Origin: Saprospiraceae bacterium
GTDB lineage: Bacteria; Bacteroidota; Bacteroidia; Chitinophagales; Saprospiraceae
DNA length: 46,930 nucleotides
Direction of reading: 5' to 3'
Assembly (NCBI GenBank): GCA_022841505.1
Contig: JALHRK010000006.1
Coordinates: 1-46,930 of the forward strand
Under the pieces are notes generated by a model. It made no database searches. It was given only the letters and a program-made list of their open reading frames with translations, and had not been told where the DNA came from. The first letter of the stretch is position 1, and each line of letters opens with the position of its first letter. A program made the position numbers and the translations under genes. Positions 14,472 through 22,749 of this stretch are shown here, piece after piece.

Positions 14472-15028
14472 AATTTGAAATAGAAGTCGAAGGTGCAAGG
14501 GAACTTGTAGAGAAGTTTGAAAAGGTACAGGACGGCGTTGCGGACTTACGAAAGAACGCCATCTGGTTGAAAGTCCAGCAGGCATTTTACCGGGAGGTAA
14601 AAGATCACTTTGCCGGGGAAGGAACGGGGCAAAGCGGTAAATGGAAAGAGCTTTCATCGCCCTATAAAGAGCAGAAAGCGAAGAAGTGGGGTGCAGTTCC
14701 TATATTGCAAGCGTCGGGCAAGATGTACCGTTCACTAACACGGGAAAACGGAGACGCAATCGTTGATAAACAGCCGCTTGAGATGACGCTGGGAACGAAA
14801 GTTCCATACGCGAAATACCATCAGGGCGGGACTAAGGCTCCGGCGACAAGATCAGGGCGGCGAAGCAAGGGCTTGGCCGGGCCGATGCCGAATTTAATGG
14901 GGCCGCAGAGAGGTGGGATGCCAGCACGACCCGTGTTTGACTTCACGGAAGATCAGAAGCGGAAGATAGTGCAGCCCGTACAGGACGGGTTAAGGCAGTT
15001 GATAGCTAACGCCAGATTAAAGGGATGA
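14468..15028 (+). CDS. phage virion morphogenesis/tail completion protein
   Basis: This 186-residue protein has the N-terminus MKFEIEVEGARELVEKFEK and a central GKWKELSSPYKEQKAKKWG...LQASGKMYRSL with a YHQGGTKAPAT block. This pattern is typical of Mu gpG/P2 gpS-like tail completion proteins. It joins the tail to the head. Start and stop overlap the neighbours. Confidence 0.7.
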   Translation: MKFEIEVEGARELVEKFEKVQDGVADLRKNAIWLKVQQAFYREVKDHFAGEGTGQSGKWKELSSPYKEQKAKKWGAVPILQASGKMYRSLTRENGDAIVDKQPLEMTLGTKVPYAKYHQGGTKAPATRSGRRSKGLAGPMPNLMGPQRGGMPARPVFDFTEDQKRKIVQPVQDGLRQLIANARLKG

Positions 15029-15522
15029 GTTTTGCAACGTTAACAGCAAGGGCGATCCCGATAAACCTACTGGCTTACATCGCCGATGAGCAGACGCAAG
15101 AAGCGGCTCTCGCGGCGGCGGGCGGTGAGGGGTTGAAATTGATAAAGACGGTATCGCAAACCGTCGCTAACAGGCTGAAACCGTCCTATCCGGCCATCGC
15201 GTTTGTTGATGACAACGACGCAAAGGATTACAGCGGCGATGTTATTCAGGCGGGCTATGTAGCCACTTTCGAGGTGAACGTGGTTGACCGCAACCCTGAC
15301 ACAGCCGTAAGCAATGCCCGCATATACGAGGCGGCAGTGGAAGCGATGATTTTGAATTGCCCATATGCGACATTAACCGCAAATACAGGGGCAACAAGCT
15401 GTCAGATACAGCAGATCGAGTCAGGCTTTGACGCGATAAAAACAGACGAAGGGCAAAAGGAATTTTTACAGACGTTTCAGGTTAGAGCGACTTGGTTGAT
15501 ATACGCACCAATCTACGCATAG
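15025..15522 (+). CDS. tail terminator-like protein
   Basis: This 165-residue alpha/beta protein follows tail completion and precedes the tail tube, the usual place of the tail terminator that caps the tube. No diagnostic motif is seen. Low-complexity Ala-rich stretches occur near residue 30. It overlaps the preceding gene by 4 bp. Confidence 0.5.
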   Translation: MSFATLTARAIPINLLAYIADEQTQEAALAAAGGEGLKLIKTVSQTVANRLKPSYPAIAFVDDNDAKDYSGDVIQAGYVATFEVNVVDRNPDTAVSNARIYEAAVEAMILNCPYATLTANTGATSCQIQQIESGFDAIKTDEGQKEFLQTFQVRATWLIYAPIYA

Positions 15523-15533
15523 AGGAGAACAGA

Positions 15534-15815
15534 ATGCCACTAAATGTAAATCTTGAAAATTTGACCACGATGCACGGCGACAAAGCAGACCGCGTTTTTC
15601 GTGAGATCGCAGACTTAGGCGGGTTCGGTAATGTCGGCAGCGGGCCGGGCGATGTTAGCCCTGCTTATGCGGGCGGGCTGGATGTGGCGGGCGTTCTTAA
15701 CCCTGCTAATACGGCGGTATCAGAAAAGGCAAAGGATCGCATTGCTCAGCTTGCTGGCGTTAAGCGTCCTGACGCACCTGTCGAGACGACCAGCTCGGCA
15801 AACAAGAAAGCATAA
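15534..15815 (+). CDS. small tail-region protein
   Basis: From ATG 15534 (AGAGGAG ribosome site) the product has 93 residues, with a Gly-rich middle (GGFGNVGSGPGDVSPAYAGG) and a basic end. A GTG at 15492 would add 14 residues but lacks support. It lies just before the tail tube gene. Function is unknown. Confidence 0.55.
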   Translation: MPLNVNLENLTTMHGDKADRVFREIADLGGFGNVGSGPGDVSPAYAGGLDVAGVLNPANTAVSEKAKDRIAQLAGVKRPDAPVETTSSANKKA

Positions 15816-15834
15816 CTAAGGAGAACTCTCATAT

Positions 15835-16467
15835 ATGGCTACATCGGGAACAGCAAAGAATTGGCGTACTACCGCCCAAACCTATAACTTCGGCAATTTC
15901 TGGGGCGGCCTAGCTGTTCCGGGAGCGGCTGCAAGGCTCCGCATTCACGAGGCCGATGGAACGCCTGACGCTACGGCGAACGCTTCTGCATTCCATTACG
16001 GGGCAACGAAAGGCGGCTCTAAGTTGATGATTAAGTCGAACTTCAAAGACTTGTCAGTTGATGAGTTTCGCGGGCCTATTTCGACCACTATCGAAAGCAT
16101 CGAAATGGGCATCTCGGCTGAGCTTATCGCAACGACCGATATCGTTCTTATGACCCGATTGCTTCCCGGCGTAGCAACCTACGCGACGGGTGCATTGTCG
16201 GGCGATGATGCGGCGTACACGGAAGCAAGAATTGGCGTTAAGGCACTCGCTTACGAGTCCTGTGCGTTGATATTCCAGCTTGTCGAGGATACGACCGAAT
16301 GGGGCGTGTTTCATCTCTATAACGCTCTCAATAACACGGGCGTTGAATGGGCAGTCACCCGCGTCGAGGCTGGTTTCACGCCTATCTCATTTGTCGGTTA
16401 CGAGCTAACAAGCCGTGCGGCTACCGATTCGATGGGGTGCTACTGGAAAAGCAAGCAGACAACGTAG
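15835..16467 (+). CDS. major tail tube protein
   Basis: This 210-residue beta-rich protein has AAGGAG upstream of the ATG. Size, composition and position between the tail terminator and the tail chaperones fit the tail tube. The gene's last 47 bp overlap the convergent HNH gene on the other strand. Confidence 0.65.
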   Translation: MATSGTAKNWRTTAQTYNFGNFWGGLAVPGAAARLRIHEADGTPDATANASAFHYGATKGGSKLMIKSNFKDLSVDEFRGPISTTIESIEMGISAELIATTDIVLMTRLLPGVATYATGALSGDDAAYTEARIGVKALAYESCALIFQLVEDTTEWGVFHLYNALNNTGVEWAVTRVEAGFTPISFVGYELTSRAATDSMGCYWKSKQTT

Positions 16468-17116
16468 TCCTATATTCGCTCTCTGTTTTGCGGCCTTTGG
16501 ACAAATTGCAAGGGCCGCAAGCAGGGGCAAGGTTCGCAGGCCAATTGGAGCCGCCACGGGCAATTGGTGTGCGGTGATCCATATGAAGCTCTTTGATAGT
16601 TAGCGAAGTATTACACAGATAGCAACGCCATCCGTGGTATTCAATCTTCGCTAGAAATTGTGTGCGTGAACAAGTGCCTGCGGCTTGTTTCAGACGGGCT
16701 TTTCGTTTGTGGCAAGAAATGCGGGCGTACTCAGGATGTACGGCTCGATATGCTTTCTGCAATTGGCTCATCCGGTCGCGGTTGGCTCTGTGCCATTGCC
16801 TTTTCTGTTCAAGAAAAGCGTTTCGGTCAACGGTCAAGAGCCATTGCTTGTTACGTTCCCGAATCCTATCAGGGAATCGTTGAGCATATTCCTTTTGATA
16901 TGCCTTTACGTCATCGGCATTTTGTTTATAGAAGTCAAGGGAATACTGGCGAAGCCGTTCTTGGTTCTTTTGATAATACTCAGCTCGATATTGCCTAACG
17001 CAAGATTGACATTTAGTTTGATGGCCGTCTGGAGACTCACGCTTTAAGTGATATTCCGATAGTGGTAAATGTCGGGAGCATTTACAACACTTTTTTGACA
17101 AGACAACATCGCTCAT
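16421..17116 (-). CDS. HNH endonuclease with N-terminal zinc domain (mobile)
   Basis: From the start at 17116 the protein has 231 residues. The N-terminus holds two Cys pairs (KKCCKC and KCQSC) plus a basic coiled region (EYYQKNQERLRQY). The C-terminus is a clear HNH nuclease: CYLC, HMDHRTPIARGG, N, CGPCNLSKG. It lies on the reverse strand inside a forward-strand tail operon, as expected for a freestanding homing endonuclease. A longer start at 17203 is possible but reads through a terminator stem. Its zinc domain resembles that of the protein at 42265. Confidence 0.8.
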   Translation of the reverse strand: MSDVVLSKKCCKCSRHLPLSEYHLKRESPDGHQTKCQSCVRQYRAEYYQKNQERLRQYSLDFYKQNADDVKAYQKEYAQRFPDRIRERNKQWLLTVDRNAFLEQKRQWHRANRDRMSQLQKAYRAVHPEYARISCHKRKARLKQAAGTCSRTQFLAKIEYHGWRCYLCNTSLTIKELHMDHRTPIARGGSNWPANLAPACGPCNLSKGRKTESEYRTTLSACFSSSTPSNR

Positions 17117-17178
17117 AAGCCCTATTTTACTAGGTTTTAGGCGATTTTCCAAGTCCTTCGCAACCCTCCCGAAGGAAT

Positions 17179-17226
17179 AGGGCGAGATGGTGCTTTGGCA
17201 CATATTCTCATCATCTCGCCCTTTTT
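17179..17226 (+). terminator. intrinsic terminator, 11-bp perfect stem
   Basis: AGGGCGAGATG (17179-17189) pairs exactly with CATCTCGCCCT (17212-17222), followed by TTTTA. It lies upstream of the tail chaperone ATG at 17261 and, on the reverse strand, upstream of the HNH gene. Confidence 0.65.
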
Positions 17227-17260
17227 ATAGAAAGTGCCAAATCCTACCCAAAGAATATAT

Positions 17261-17683
17261 ATGCCAAAGATGGAAACAGCGGTGCAGAAGTACCGTCGAA
17301 TCAAGGCCGAACGTGCAGCGGCTGAACAGTTATTTGATTTTGAATCGCCTTCGGGAATGACTTGGAAACTGCGACGGCCTCAGTTATCGCTATTCGTGAT
17401 AAACGGCACAATGCCGATGTCATTGGCTGGGAAGATCGCGGCGAAGGGCAAGAATCCTGAAGCGGCATTCCAAGAAATGGATTGGCAAGATCAGGCCAAG
17501 ATGATCGAGTTTAGCAACGAGGTTTTCAAGTACTGCGTTGTTGAACCGCGAGTTGTAGAAAGCAATCCCACGAAAGACGAACTTAGCTACAAAGAGATCG
17601 AACTAGACGATTACAACGCGATTGTAGCGTGGGCAATGGGGGGTGATGAGGTTAAGAACCTCGAAACCTTTCGTAGCGAATGA
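17261..17683 (+). CDS. tail assembly chaperone, upstream frame (G-like)
   Basis: This 140-residue protein lies upstream of the tape measure gene, where tail chaperones occur. The N-terminus is basic and helical. It starts at ATG 17261 in an AATATATATG context. Its final codons contain a run of six G (17638-17643) where ribosomes could slip into the next frame to make a longer product. A GTG at 17234 would lengthen it. Confidence 0.6.
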   Translation: MPKMETAVQKYRRIKAERAAAEQLFDFESPSGMTWKLRRPQLSLFVINGTMPMSLAGKIAAKGKNPEAAFQEMDWQDQAKMIEFSNEVFKYCVVEPRVVESNPTKDELSYKEIELDDYNAIVAWAMGGDEVKNLETFRSE

Positions 17684-17930
17684 TGATCTGTTTCTAACGT
17701 TTTGCGTTACGTGTCGAATGGGCGGCGTTTTGGCAAGTGACAAGTTAGGGATAACAAACGAGATAGCTGCCGCTGATCTAGATAGTGCTGTTGCGATACG
17801 GCTGACGATGTTTGACACGGAACTATCAAAGACGAACGCCCAGCGTATCGCCTATGAGGTTGGGAAGCTATTCGGCGGCGAAGATAGCGGCGGAACTACT
17901 TCGGTGGAGCCGGGGGTTGAGATTTGGTGA
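17628..17930 (+). CDS. tail chaperone, frameshifted extension (T-like)
   Basis: This frame opens after a stop at 17625-17627 and runs to 17930. Its only upstream start is a poor GTG inside the G run. A -2 (or +1) shift at 17638-17646 joins it to the 140-residue upstream product, giving a G-T fusion of roughly 225-235 residues. This matches the gene order and overlap of chaperone pairs before the tape measure. The extension contains TFCVTCRMGGV and ends in a helix. Confidence 0.6.
   Translation, partial: RGQWGVMRLRTSKPFVANDDLFLTFCVTCRMGGVLASDKLGITNEIAAADLDSAVAIRLTMFDTELSKTNAQRIAYEVGKLFGGEDSGGTTSVEPGVEIW
17638..17646 (+). other. programmed frameshift site candidate GGGGGGTGA
   Basis: Six G followed by TGA lie inside the only window (17628-17683) where the two chaperone frames overlap. 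In the upstream frame it is read GGG-GGT-GAT. From memory, the phage Mu tail genes use a similar G-rich site with a -2 shift. The same product also fits a +1 shift. Confidence 0.55.
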
Positions 17931-18363
17931 GGCTGAGTAGGTTTTTGAAAATCTGAAGGTCTTTCACCTCACCCTCAAACGGAAGCACCTGATACTCGAC
18001 CGTTTTAGCGTTCGCTAGCGTTTCGAGTTGTTTGATAGATAACGGGAATAGAGCAGCAGTGCCTATTTCACCGCTCTGTATTGTGAGCAGTTGCCCGTCA
18101 ATCAGCATATTCAGTGCGGGCTTATTGAAAAAACCGCGTTTTTGCGACACGTACCAAAAGACTTCAGGCGTTTTGTTATCCGCTCTGAAAGTTAACGACA
18201 AATAAGACGTGGCTTGCAGATGAACAAGAACCCGCGTTACATCCTCGAATTTGTCATATTTCACCGTGTAACGTTTCGCATCCTCGAAAGTTTGAACTCG
18301 ATCCGCAATAGATTGTCCGAACGAGACGGACGCAAACAGTAATAGTAAGACAAGAACTCTCAT
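17896..18363 (-). CDS. exported accessory protein (moron-like)
   Basis: From 18363 the protein has 155 residues with a clear signal peptide (MRVLVLLLLFASVSFGQ). The mature part has FWYVSQKRGFFNKPALNMLID and FPLSIKQLETLANAKTVEYQ and a Pro-rich end. It sits on the reverse strand between the chaperones and the tape measure. It fills a gap with no forward gene and starts only 23 bp from the divergent tape measure start. It is likely an acquired lysogen-expressed gene. No enzyme motif is seen. Confidence 0.6.
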   Translation of the reverse strand: MRVLVLLLLFASVSFGQSIADRVQTFEDAKRYTVKYDKFEDVTRVLVHLQATSYLSLTFRADNKTPEVFWYVSQKRGFFNKPALNMLIDGQLLTIQSGEIGTAALFPLSIKQLETLANAKTVEYQVLPFEGEVKDLQIFKNLLSLTKSQPPAPPK

Positions 18364-18386
18364 AACGTAATTTTCTACCACACAAA

Positions 18387-20945
18387 ATGGCTTTAGGGCA
18401 ATCAGCAGACATAGTTTTGAAGATCAAAGCCGACAGCAAGCAGGCTGTTGACGGGATTCAAGATGTTCAAAACGCTACGCAAGGGCTGACCGGCAAGATG
18501 TCCAGTCTCGCTGGCCCAGCGGCGGCGGTTGGTGCTGCTATGGCTGCTGTTGGAGCAGCGGCTCTTGCTACTTCGGCGGCTATGTTCGAGTTGACTCGAA
18601 ACACGGCAGTTTATGCAGGCGAATTGCTGAAACTGCAACGGCAAACGGGGCTTTCAGCCGAAACCTTATCAACCTTACAGATCGCGGCAAATCAGGCGGG
18701 CGTGTCGCTCGATCAGGTTGGGGATGTTATCGGGGAACTCACGTTAAAGCTAGGTGAAGCGGCGGCGGGTGATAAGAAGGCACAACAAGAACTAGCGGCT
18801 CATAAGATAACCGCAAAAGATACAAGCACGGCCTTAGAGCAGTTAATCACCACCGTTAACGGCAAAACGACAGCGGAACAAAAAGCAGCGGTAGCAACTG
18901 CGGTGCTGGGCGATGAGGGTAAGAACCTGTTGCCCGTTATCAGCAAGCTGGATGGTTCTTTAAGCAGTGCTACCGAAAGAGCTAAAAAGTTCGGTCAGAC
19001 GATATCGCAAGACTCGATAGCGAGTGCGGATAAATTCAATACAAGTTTAGCCAATTTGCAGTTAGTCGCGATGACGACCGGGCGAGAGTTTGCCTTTGGG
19101 TTAATGCCCGCTGTTACCCAGACGATGGATGACATCTCACGGGCGATGCAAGGCAATCAGGCCGATGCGAAAAATTGGGGGCAATCTGTCGGAGATGCGT
19201 TACGCGGCACGGTTCTAGTAGCGGGGGATGTTAGGGCAGGGTTAGGCAGTTTCTTTAATTGGTTAGCAAATGCGTTTGCTGACTCCGCATCCGAAGCCGA
19301 AGCGAACGCCAGACGAATCGAAGAAGCTCTGTGGGCGATGGCTATTGGTGCTGGCGGGATGTATCTCTTCCAGCGTGGGGCTGAGGAACGTCAAGAGAAT
19401 GCCAGACGCGAAAGTAATGTTGTTAGGGTAACGGGCGATCCCGGCACGTATGTTTCTGCAAATCGCCCGCCAAGACGCTCACGACCTAGCGGCGGCGGGG
19501 GTGGTGGCGGCGGCGGTCGCAGGGGCGGTGGCGGCGGAAAAGCCGAGCAATCCGAACTCGACAAACAGCGTAACGCTAACCAACAGGAACTTGCACTAAC
19601 GAAGCAATTCATTGACGAGCAGTTATCAGAGAATGAGCGGCTGTTTGCGGAGAAACTGCGAATAGAAGAGGACTATCTTGAAGAGAAAGCCCGGCTCAAT
19701 CAGTTTGCCATCGAGGAAGAGATTCGGCTGGCTCAAAAACTGCTCGAAGTTAAAAACCTTAAGGACGTTGACAGAAGGAAGATTGACAGTGAAATTCTCG
19801 TTCTTGAGAGTCAGCTACGGGCACAGAATAACGCTCAGTCAGTAGAACAGATCAAAAAGGCCGGTGATGATGCAAGACGGCTGGCTGATAGTCAGGCATC
19901 GGCTCAGTTAGCCGATTTGCGTGAGCAGTTAGAGCTAGGGCTGCTGACGCAAAGCCAATATGCCAGAGCGGTCGGTGATGTGAAGATCGCGGAACTTGAA
20001 CGGGAACGTGCTGAGACAGAAGAAAACTCAAACGAACGGCTCGTTTTAGATCAGAAAATAACTGAGCAAATCCTAGAAAACTCTGCGGCTGTCCGTGCGG
20101 CTTGGGGCAAAGAGGCAGAGGCATACCGCGAACTTATTCGCTTACAGGAAGAACGCAAGAAAGAACTTGAACTCCCGAACACGCTTGATATCCCCACAGA
20201 TGCGACTCAAGAGGGAGATGATCCATTCGCACGTCTCAAGGAAAGCTGGAGAGAACTAAAAGCGGAAATGGAGGGGAGTGTTGGGATGACCAACATCCTG
20301 AACACGCTAGGACAGCAGTTTCTTGATTTCGCTAAAAGTATGGCGAATGCTGTGGGGCAATCGGTGACGGCGTGGGCACTGTATGGCGACTCGATAGGCA
20401 ACTCACTAAAAAAGGCTCTCGCAGCCCAGCTCGCTCATATTGCCGGGGTAGCGGTGGTTAATGCTCTATATGCTACAGCGTTGGGTTTCTTGCGGTTGGC
20501 GATGTGGGACTTTCAGGGGGCGGGATGGGCGTTTTTATCGGCGGGATTATGGGCGGCTCTTGCTGGGGTCACTGCGATAGGAGCCAAAAAAATAGCGGGA
20601 AATACGTTTAACGAAGCCACGGGCGGCGGTGGTGGCGGCGGAGGTGGTGAACAGGGCGAATCGCGTAAAGGACTTGTTTTCACTTCCGCTTTCGGGGGAT
20701 TCACAAACGAGATACGCGACTTCGTAACCACGGCAAAGAACGAAATGAACGTGATCGCGGGCGGCGTGAAGGAAGAGTTTGCGACGTTTCGCCAGCAGTT
20801 CGGCGTGGCATCGGCTAGCGATGTCGTTATGGCGGCGGCTTATACGAGTGCCGGACAGGACGCTATTTACAGCGGGTTCAGGGACAGTTTGACGGCGGAC
20901 GGATCGCGGGCTACTGAGGTTAAACGGGCAATGGGTGATTATTAA
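18387..20945 (+). CDS. tape measure protein
   Basis: This 852-residue protein sets tail length. The N-terminus (MALGQSADIVLKIKADSKQAVDGI) and following Ala-rich hydrophobic segment are typical. Long helical, Gln/Glu/Lys-rich stretches fill the middle, two hydrophobic regions lie near residues 680-730, and two poly-Gly runs (about 370 and 748) act as linkers. No peptidase domain is obvious. It begins immediately beside the divergent exported-protein gene. Confidence 0.8.
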   Translation: MALGQSADIVLKIKADSKQAVDGIQDVQNATQGLTGKMSSLAGPAAAVGAAMAAVGAAALATSAAMFELTRNTAVYAGELLKLQRQTGLSAETLSTLQIAANQAGVSLDQVGDVIGELTLKLGEAAAGDKKAQQELAAHKITAKDTSTALEQLITTVNGKTTAEQKAAVATAVLGDEGKNLLPVISKLDGSLSSATERAKKFGQTISQDSIASADKFNTSLANLQLVAMTTGREFAFGLMPAVTQTMDDISRAMQGNQADAKNWGQSVGDALRGTVLVAGDVRAGLGSFFNWLANAFADSASEAEANARRIEEALWAMAIGAGGMYLFQRGAEERQENARRESNVVRVTGDPGTYVSANRPPRRSRPSGGGGGGGGGRRGGGGGKAEQSELDKQRNANQQELALTKQFIDEQLSENERLFAEKLRIEEDYLEEKARLNQFAIEEEIRLAQKLLEVKNLKDVDRRKIDSEILVLESQLRAQNNAQSVEQIKKAGDDARRLADSQASAQLADLREQLELGLLTQSQYARAVGDVKIAELERERAETEENSNERLVLDQKITEQILENSAAVRAAWGKEAEAYRELIRLQEERKKELELPNTLDIPTDATQEGDDPFARLKESWRELKAEMEGSVGMTNILNTLGQQFLDFAKSMANAVGQSVTAWALYGDSIGNSLKKALAAQLAHIAGVAVVNALYATALGFLRLAMWDFQGAGWAFLSAGLWAALAGVTAIGAKKIAGNTFNEATGGGGGGGGGEQGESRKGLVFTSAFGGFTNEIRDFVTTAKNEMNVIAGGVKEEFATFRQQFGVASASDVVMAAAYTSAGQDAIYSGFRDSLTADGSRATEVKRAMGDY

Positions 20946-20957
20946 CCAGCTAAAGTA

Positions 20958-20986
20958 TTGAAAATGCAAGTAGTTAGCGGTATAAT
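20958..20986 (+). promoter_or_regulatory. near-consensus promoter for the HNH gene
   Basis: TTGAAA (20958-20963), 17 bp, TATAAT (20981-20986) is a very good sigma-70-type promoter just after the tape measure stop. It would express the HNH gene at 21063 independently, or the tail tip genes beyond it. Confidence 0.6.
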
Positions 20987-20994
20987 TAAAGACA

Positions 20995-21026
20995 AGACAG
21001 CGGGTGTTACAAGCACTCCGCTGTCT
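20995..21026 (+). terminator. hairpin in the HNH leader
   Basis: AGACAGCGG (20995-21003) pairs perfectly with CCGCTGTCT (21018-21026). There is no clear T run directly after it, so it is either a weak terminator or a leader hairpin affecting the HNH message. Confidence 0.4.
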
Positions 21027-21062
21027 CTAATCAAATCAATTTTCTATACAGGAGAAAATCAA

Positions 21063-21689
21063 ATGACTGCTAGAAGTGTATCAAAAATTTGTGTAGTTGA
21101 CGGGTGCGAGTCTCGCTTAATTCAGGGACACGGCTTGTGCCACGTACATTATATGCGACTTCGCCGCACGGGGTCTGTTCAGTTACCCGTTCGCCCACCA
21201 ACGGTTTTAGAGCAACCGTCGCTGTTTTGGGACAGAGTGCGTGTAACTGATTCTGATCAATGTTGGACGTGGCAAGATTCTCTGGACTATAACGGTTACG
21301 GCGTTCTCTGGATGCCTGAATATAAAAAAACGTATAGAGCCCACAGGGTCGCTTTTTATCTACATTATGGACATTGGGCAAATCCCGTTACACGTCATAC
21401 TTGCGATAACCCGCCGTGCTGTAATCCGGCACATTTACTTGCTGGGACAGTAGCCGAAAACAATCAAGATAAAGTTGATCGCAATCGACAAGCTAAAGGC
21501 CGTGCCCTTAATGTGGCGAAGCTTACAGAAGATCAGGTGCGAGAAATCCGCAAACGAGGCGTGTTATATGCCACGGGTTCGGGTAAGGGTTCGCCTAATT
21601 CGCAAAGAGCATTGGCGGCTGAATTTGGCGTGTCGCGTCCGATTATTCGGTTGATTCTTAAAAACGAACTTTGGAGGCACGTCACTTAA
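21063..21689 (+). CDS. HNH homing-type endonuclease with C-terminal HTH
   Basis: The protein has 208 residues from ATG 21063 (CAGGAG upstream). An N-terminal Cys cluster (CVVDGC...GLCHVHYMRLRRTG) precedes the HNH_3-type nuclease (YRAHRVAFYLHYG, RHTCDNPPCCNPAHLLAGT, N..D...R). A C-terminal helix-turn-helix follows (SQRALAAEFGVSRPIIRLILKN). It is wedged between tape measure and tail tip genes with its own promoter, as expected for a mobile endonuclease. Confidence 0.8.
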   Translation: MTARSVSKICVVDGCESRLIQGHGLCHVHYMRLRRTGSVQLPVRPPTVLEQPSLFWDRVRVTDSDQCWTWQDSLDYNGYGVLWMPEYKKTYRAHRVAFYLHYGHWANPVTRHTCDNPPCCNPAHLLAGTVAENNQDKVDRNRQAKGRALNVAKLTEDQVREIRKRGVLYATGSGKGSPNSQRALAAEFGVSRPIIRLILKNELWRHVT

Positions 21690-21690
21690 T

Positions 21691-22749
21691 ATGCCCACTT
21701 CGGTTGTCGCTACTAATAATGAAAGTTTCCACCTGTGGCAGTTACACGCTGACTCATCGCGTGAGGTATCGCCCAGTATTGAATTCAATGAAATACGAAA
21801 CGATTTAGGGAATGGGTATCGTTCTAGCGTTCTATACGGTGCTGATACGGGAACGCGGTCTTGGACTATTTCACTGCCTACATTAGCGGGAAATGATATT
21901 CCCGTTCCTACTGTGACGGGCGTAAATGGTGAAACGGTTTCGCGTGAGCAATACATCTGGGATTTGTACTGCGAAACGCGGATAACGGGTAAGCCGTTTG
22001 TTTATACGTGTCCTAGAGATTCGCAGTATTACCTAGTTGATTTTGTGAACAGCAAATTGACGTATGAGAAAGAGTTTCGCAATGCCTTGTACTCGACGGG
22101 CGTTGAGATAAGGCAAGTACGAGAGGCGGGGGTTAGTGTGTTCGACCCGTCCGTATTTGAGAACACCTACGACGATTTTGATTATTACAATTCGACCACG
22201 CATAACAGCGGACTATCGACTTGGCAAAATGCCCGTGTCGGTTCGTCGGGGTTCCTTGCATCGGGTGACGTTGTTTTTAGCTCAAACCCACAGAACGGAT
22301 TTAATACCGTTCGACTTAGCGGCACATCGTCAACAGGCAAATTAGTTGCAGACGGCATACCGAGTGCGGCGGCTCCGACAGATGTGATTATCGCAATGAA
22401 AATGCGAGAAGACACATTTTCAAATGCTTGCGGATTGTTCGGGAATATTATCGGCACTGCATCGGGTACAAAATGGGCGAACCCATCTCACACGGGGCTT
22501 GAGTACACGTTAAACGGCACATCATACGCGGTAACTGATATGCAAGCGCCAATGAATACTTGGGGCGTGTGCCATTTCCGTACAACGGTAGCAAATCCAT
22601 TCACAGCAACACAATTCGGACAAAACGGCTCGACAGCGGGGACATTCGCTTTAGCAGATTTAGGGGAACTTTATATCTTCGGCTCGCCTATTTCCCAGCC
22701 AGACGCACGGCGACTTATCGAGCATTTGGTTATCAAGTTTGACGTATAA
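21691..22749 (+). CDS. minor tail protein with lectin-like C-terminus
   Basis: This 352-residue protein has an N-terminal domain (about 1-150) like distal tail/gpM-type proteins. The C-terminal half looks like a LamG/concanavalin-type jelly roll ending ELYIFGSPISQPDARRLIEHL. It probably lies at the tail tip and may bind host sugars. The start follows the HNH stop by one base in a TTAATATG context. Confidence 0.6.
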   Translation: MPTSVVATNNESFHLWQLHADSSREVSPSIEFNEIRNDLGNGYRSSVLYGADTGTRSWTISLPTLAGNDIPVPTVTGVNGETVSREQYIWDLYCETRITGKPFVYTCPRDSQYYLVDFVNSKLTYEKEFRNALYSTGVEIRQVREAGVSVFDPSVFENTYDDFDYYNSTTHNSGLSTWQNARVGSSGFLASGDVVFSSNPQNGFNTVRLSGTSSTGKLVADGIPSAAAPTDVIIAMKMREDTFSNACGLFGNIIGTASGTKWANPSHTGLEYTLNGTSYAVTDMQAPMNTWGVCHFRTTVANPFTATQFGQNGSTAGTFALADLGELYIFGSPISQPDARRLIEHLVIKFDV

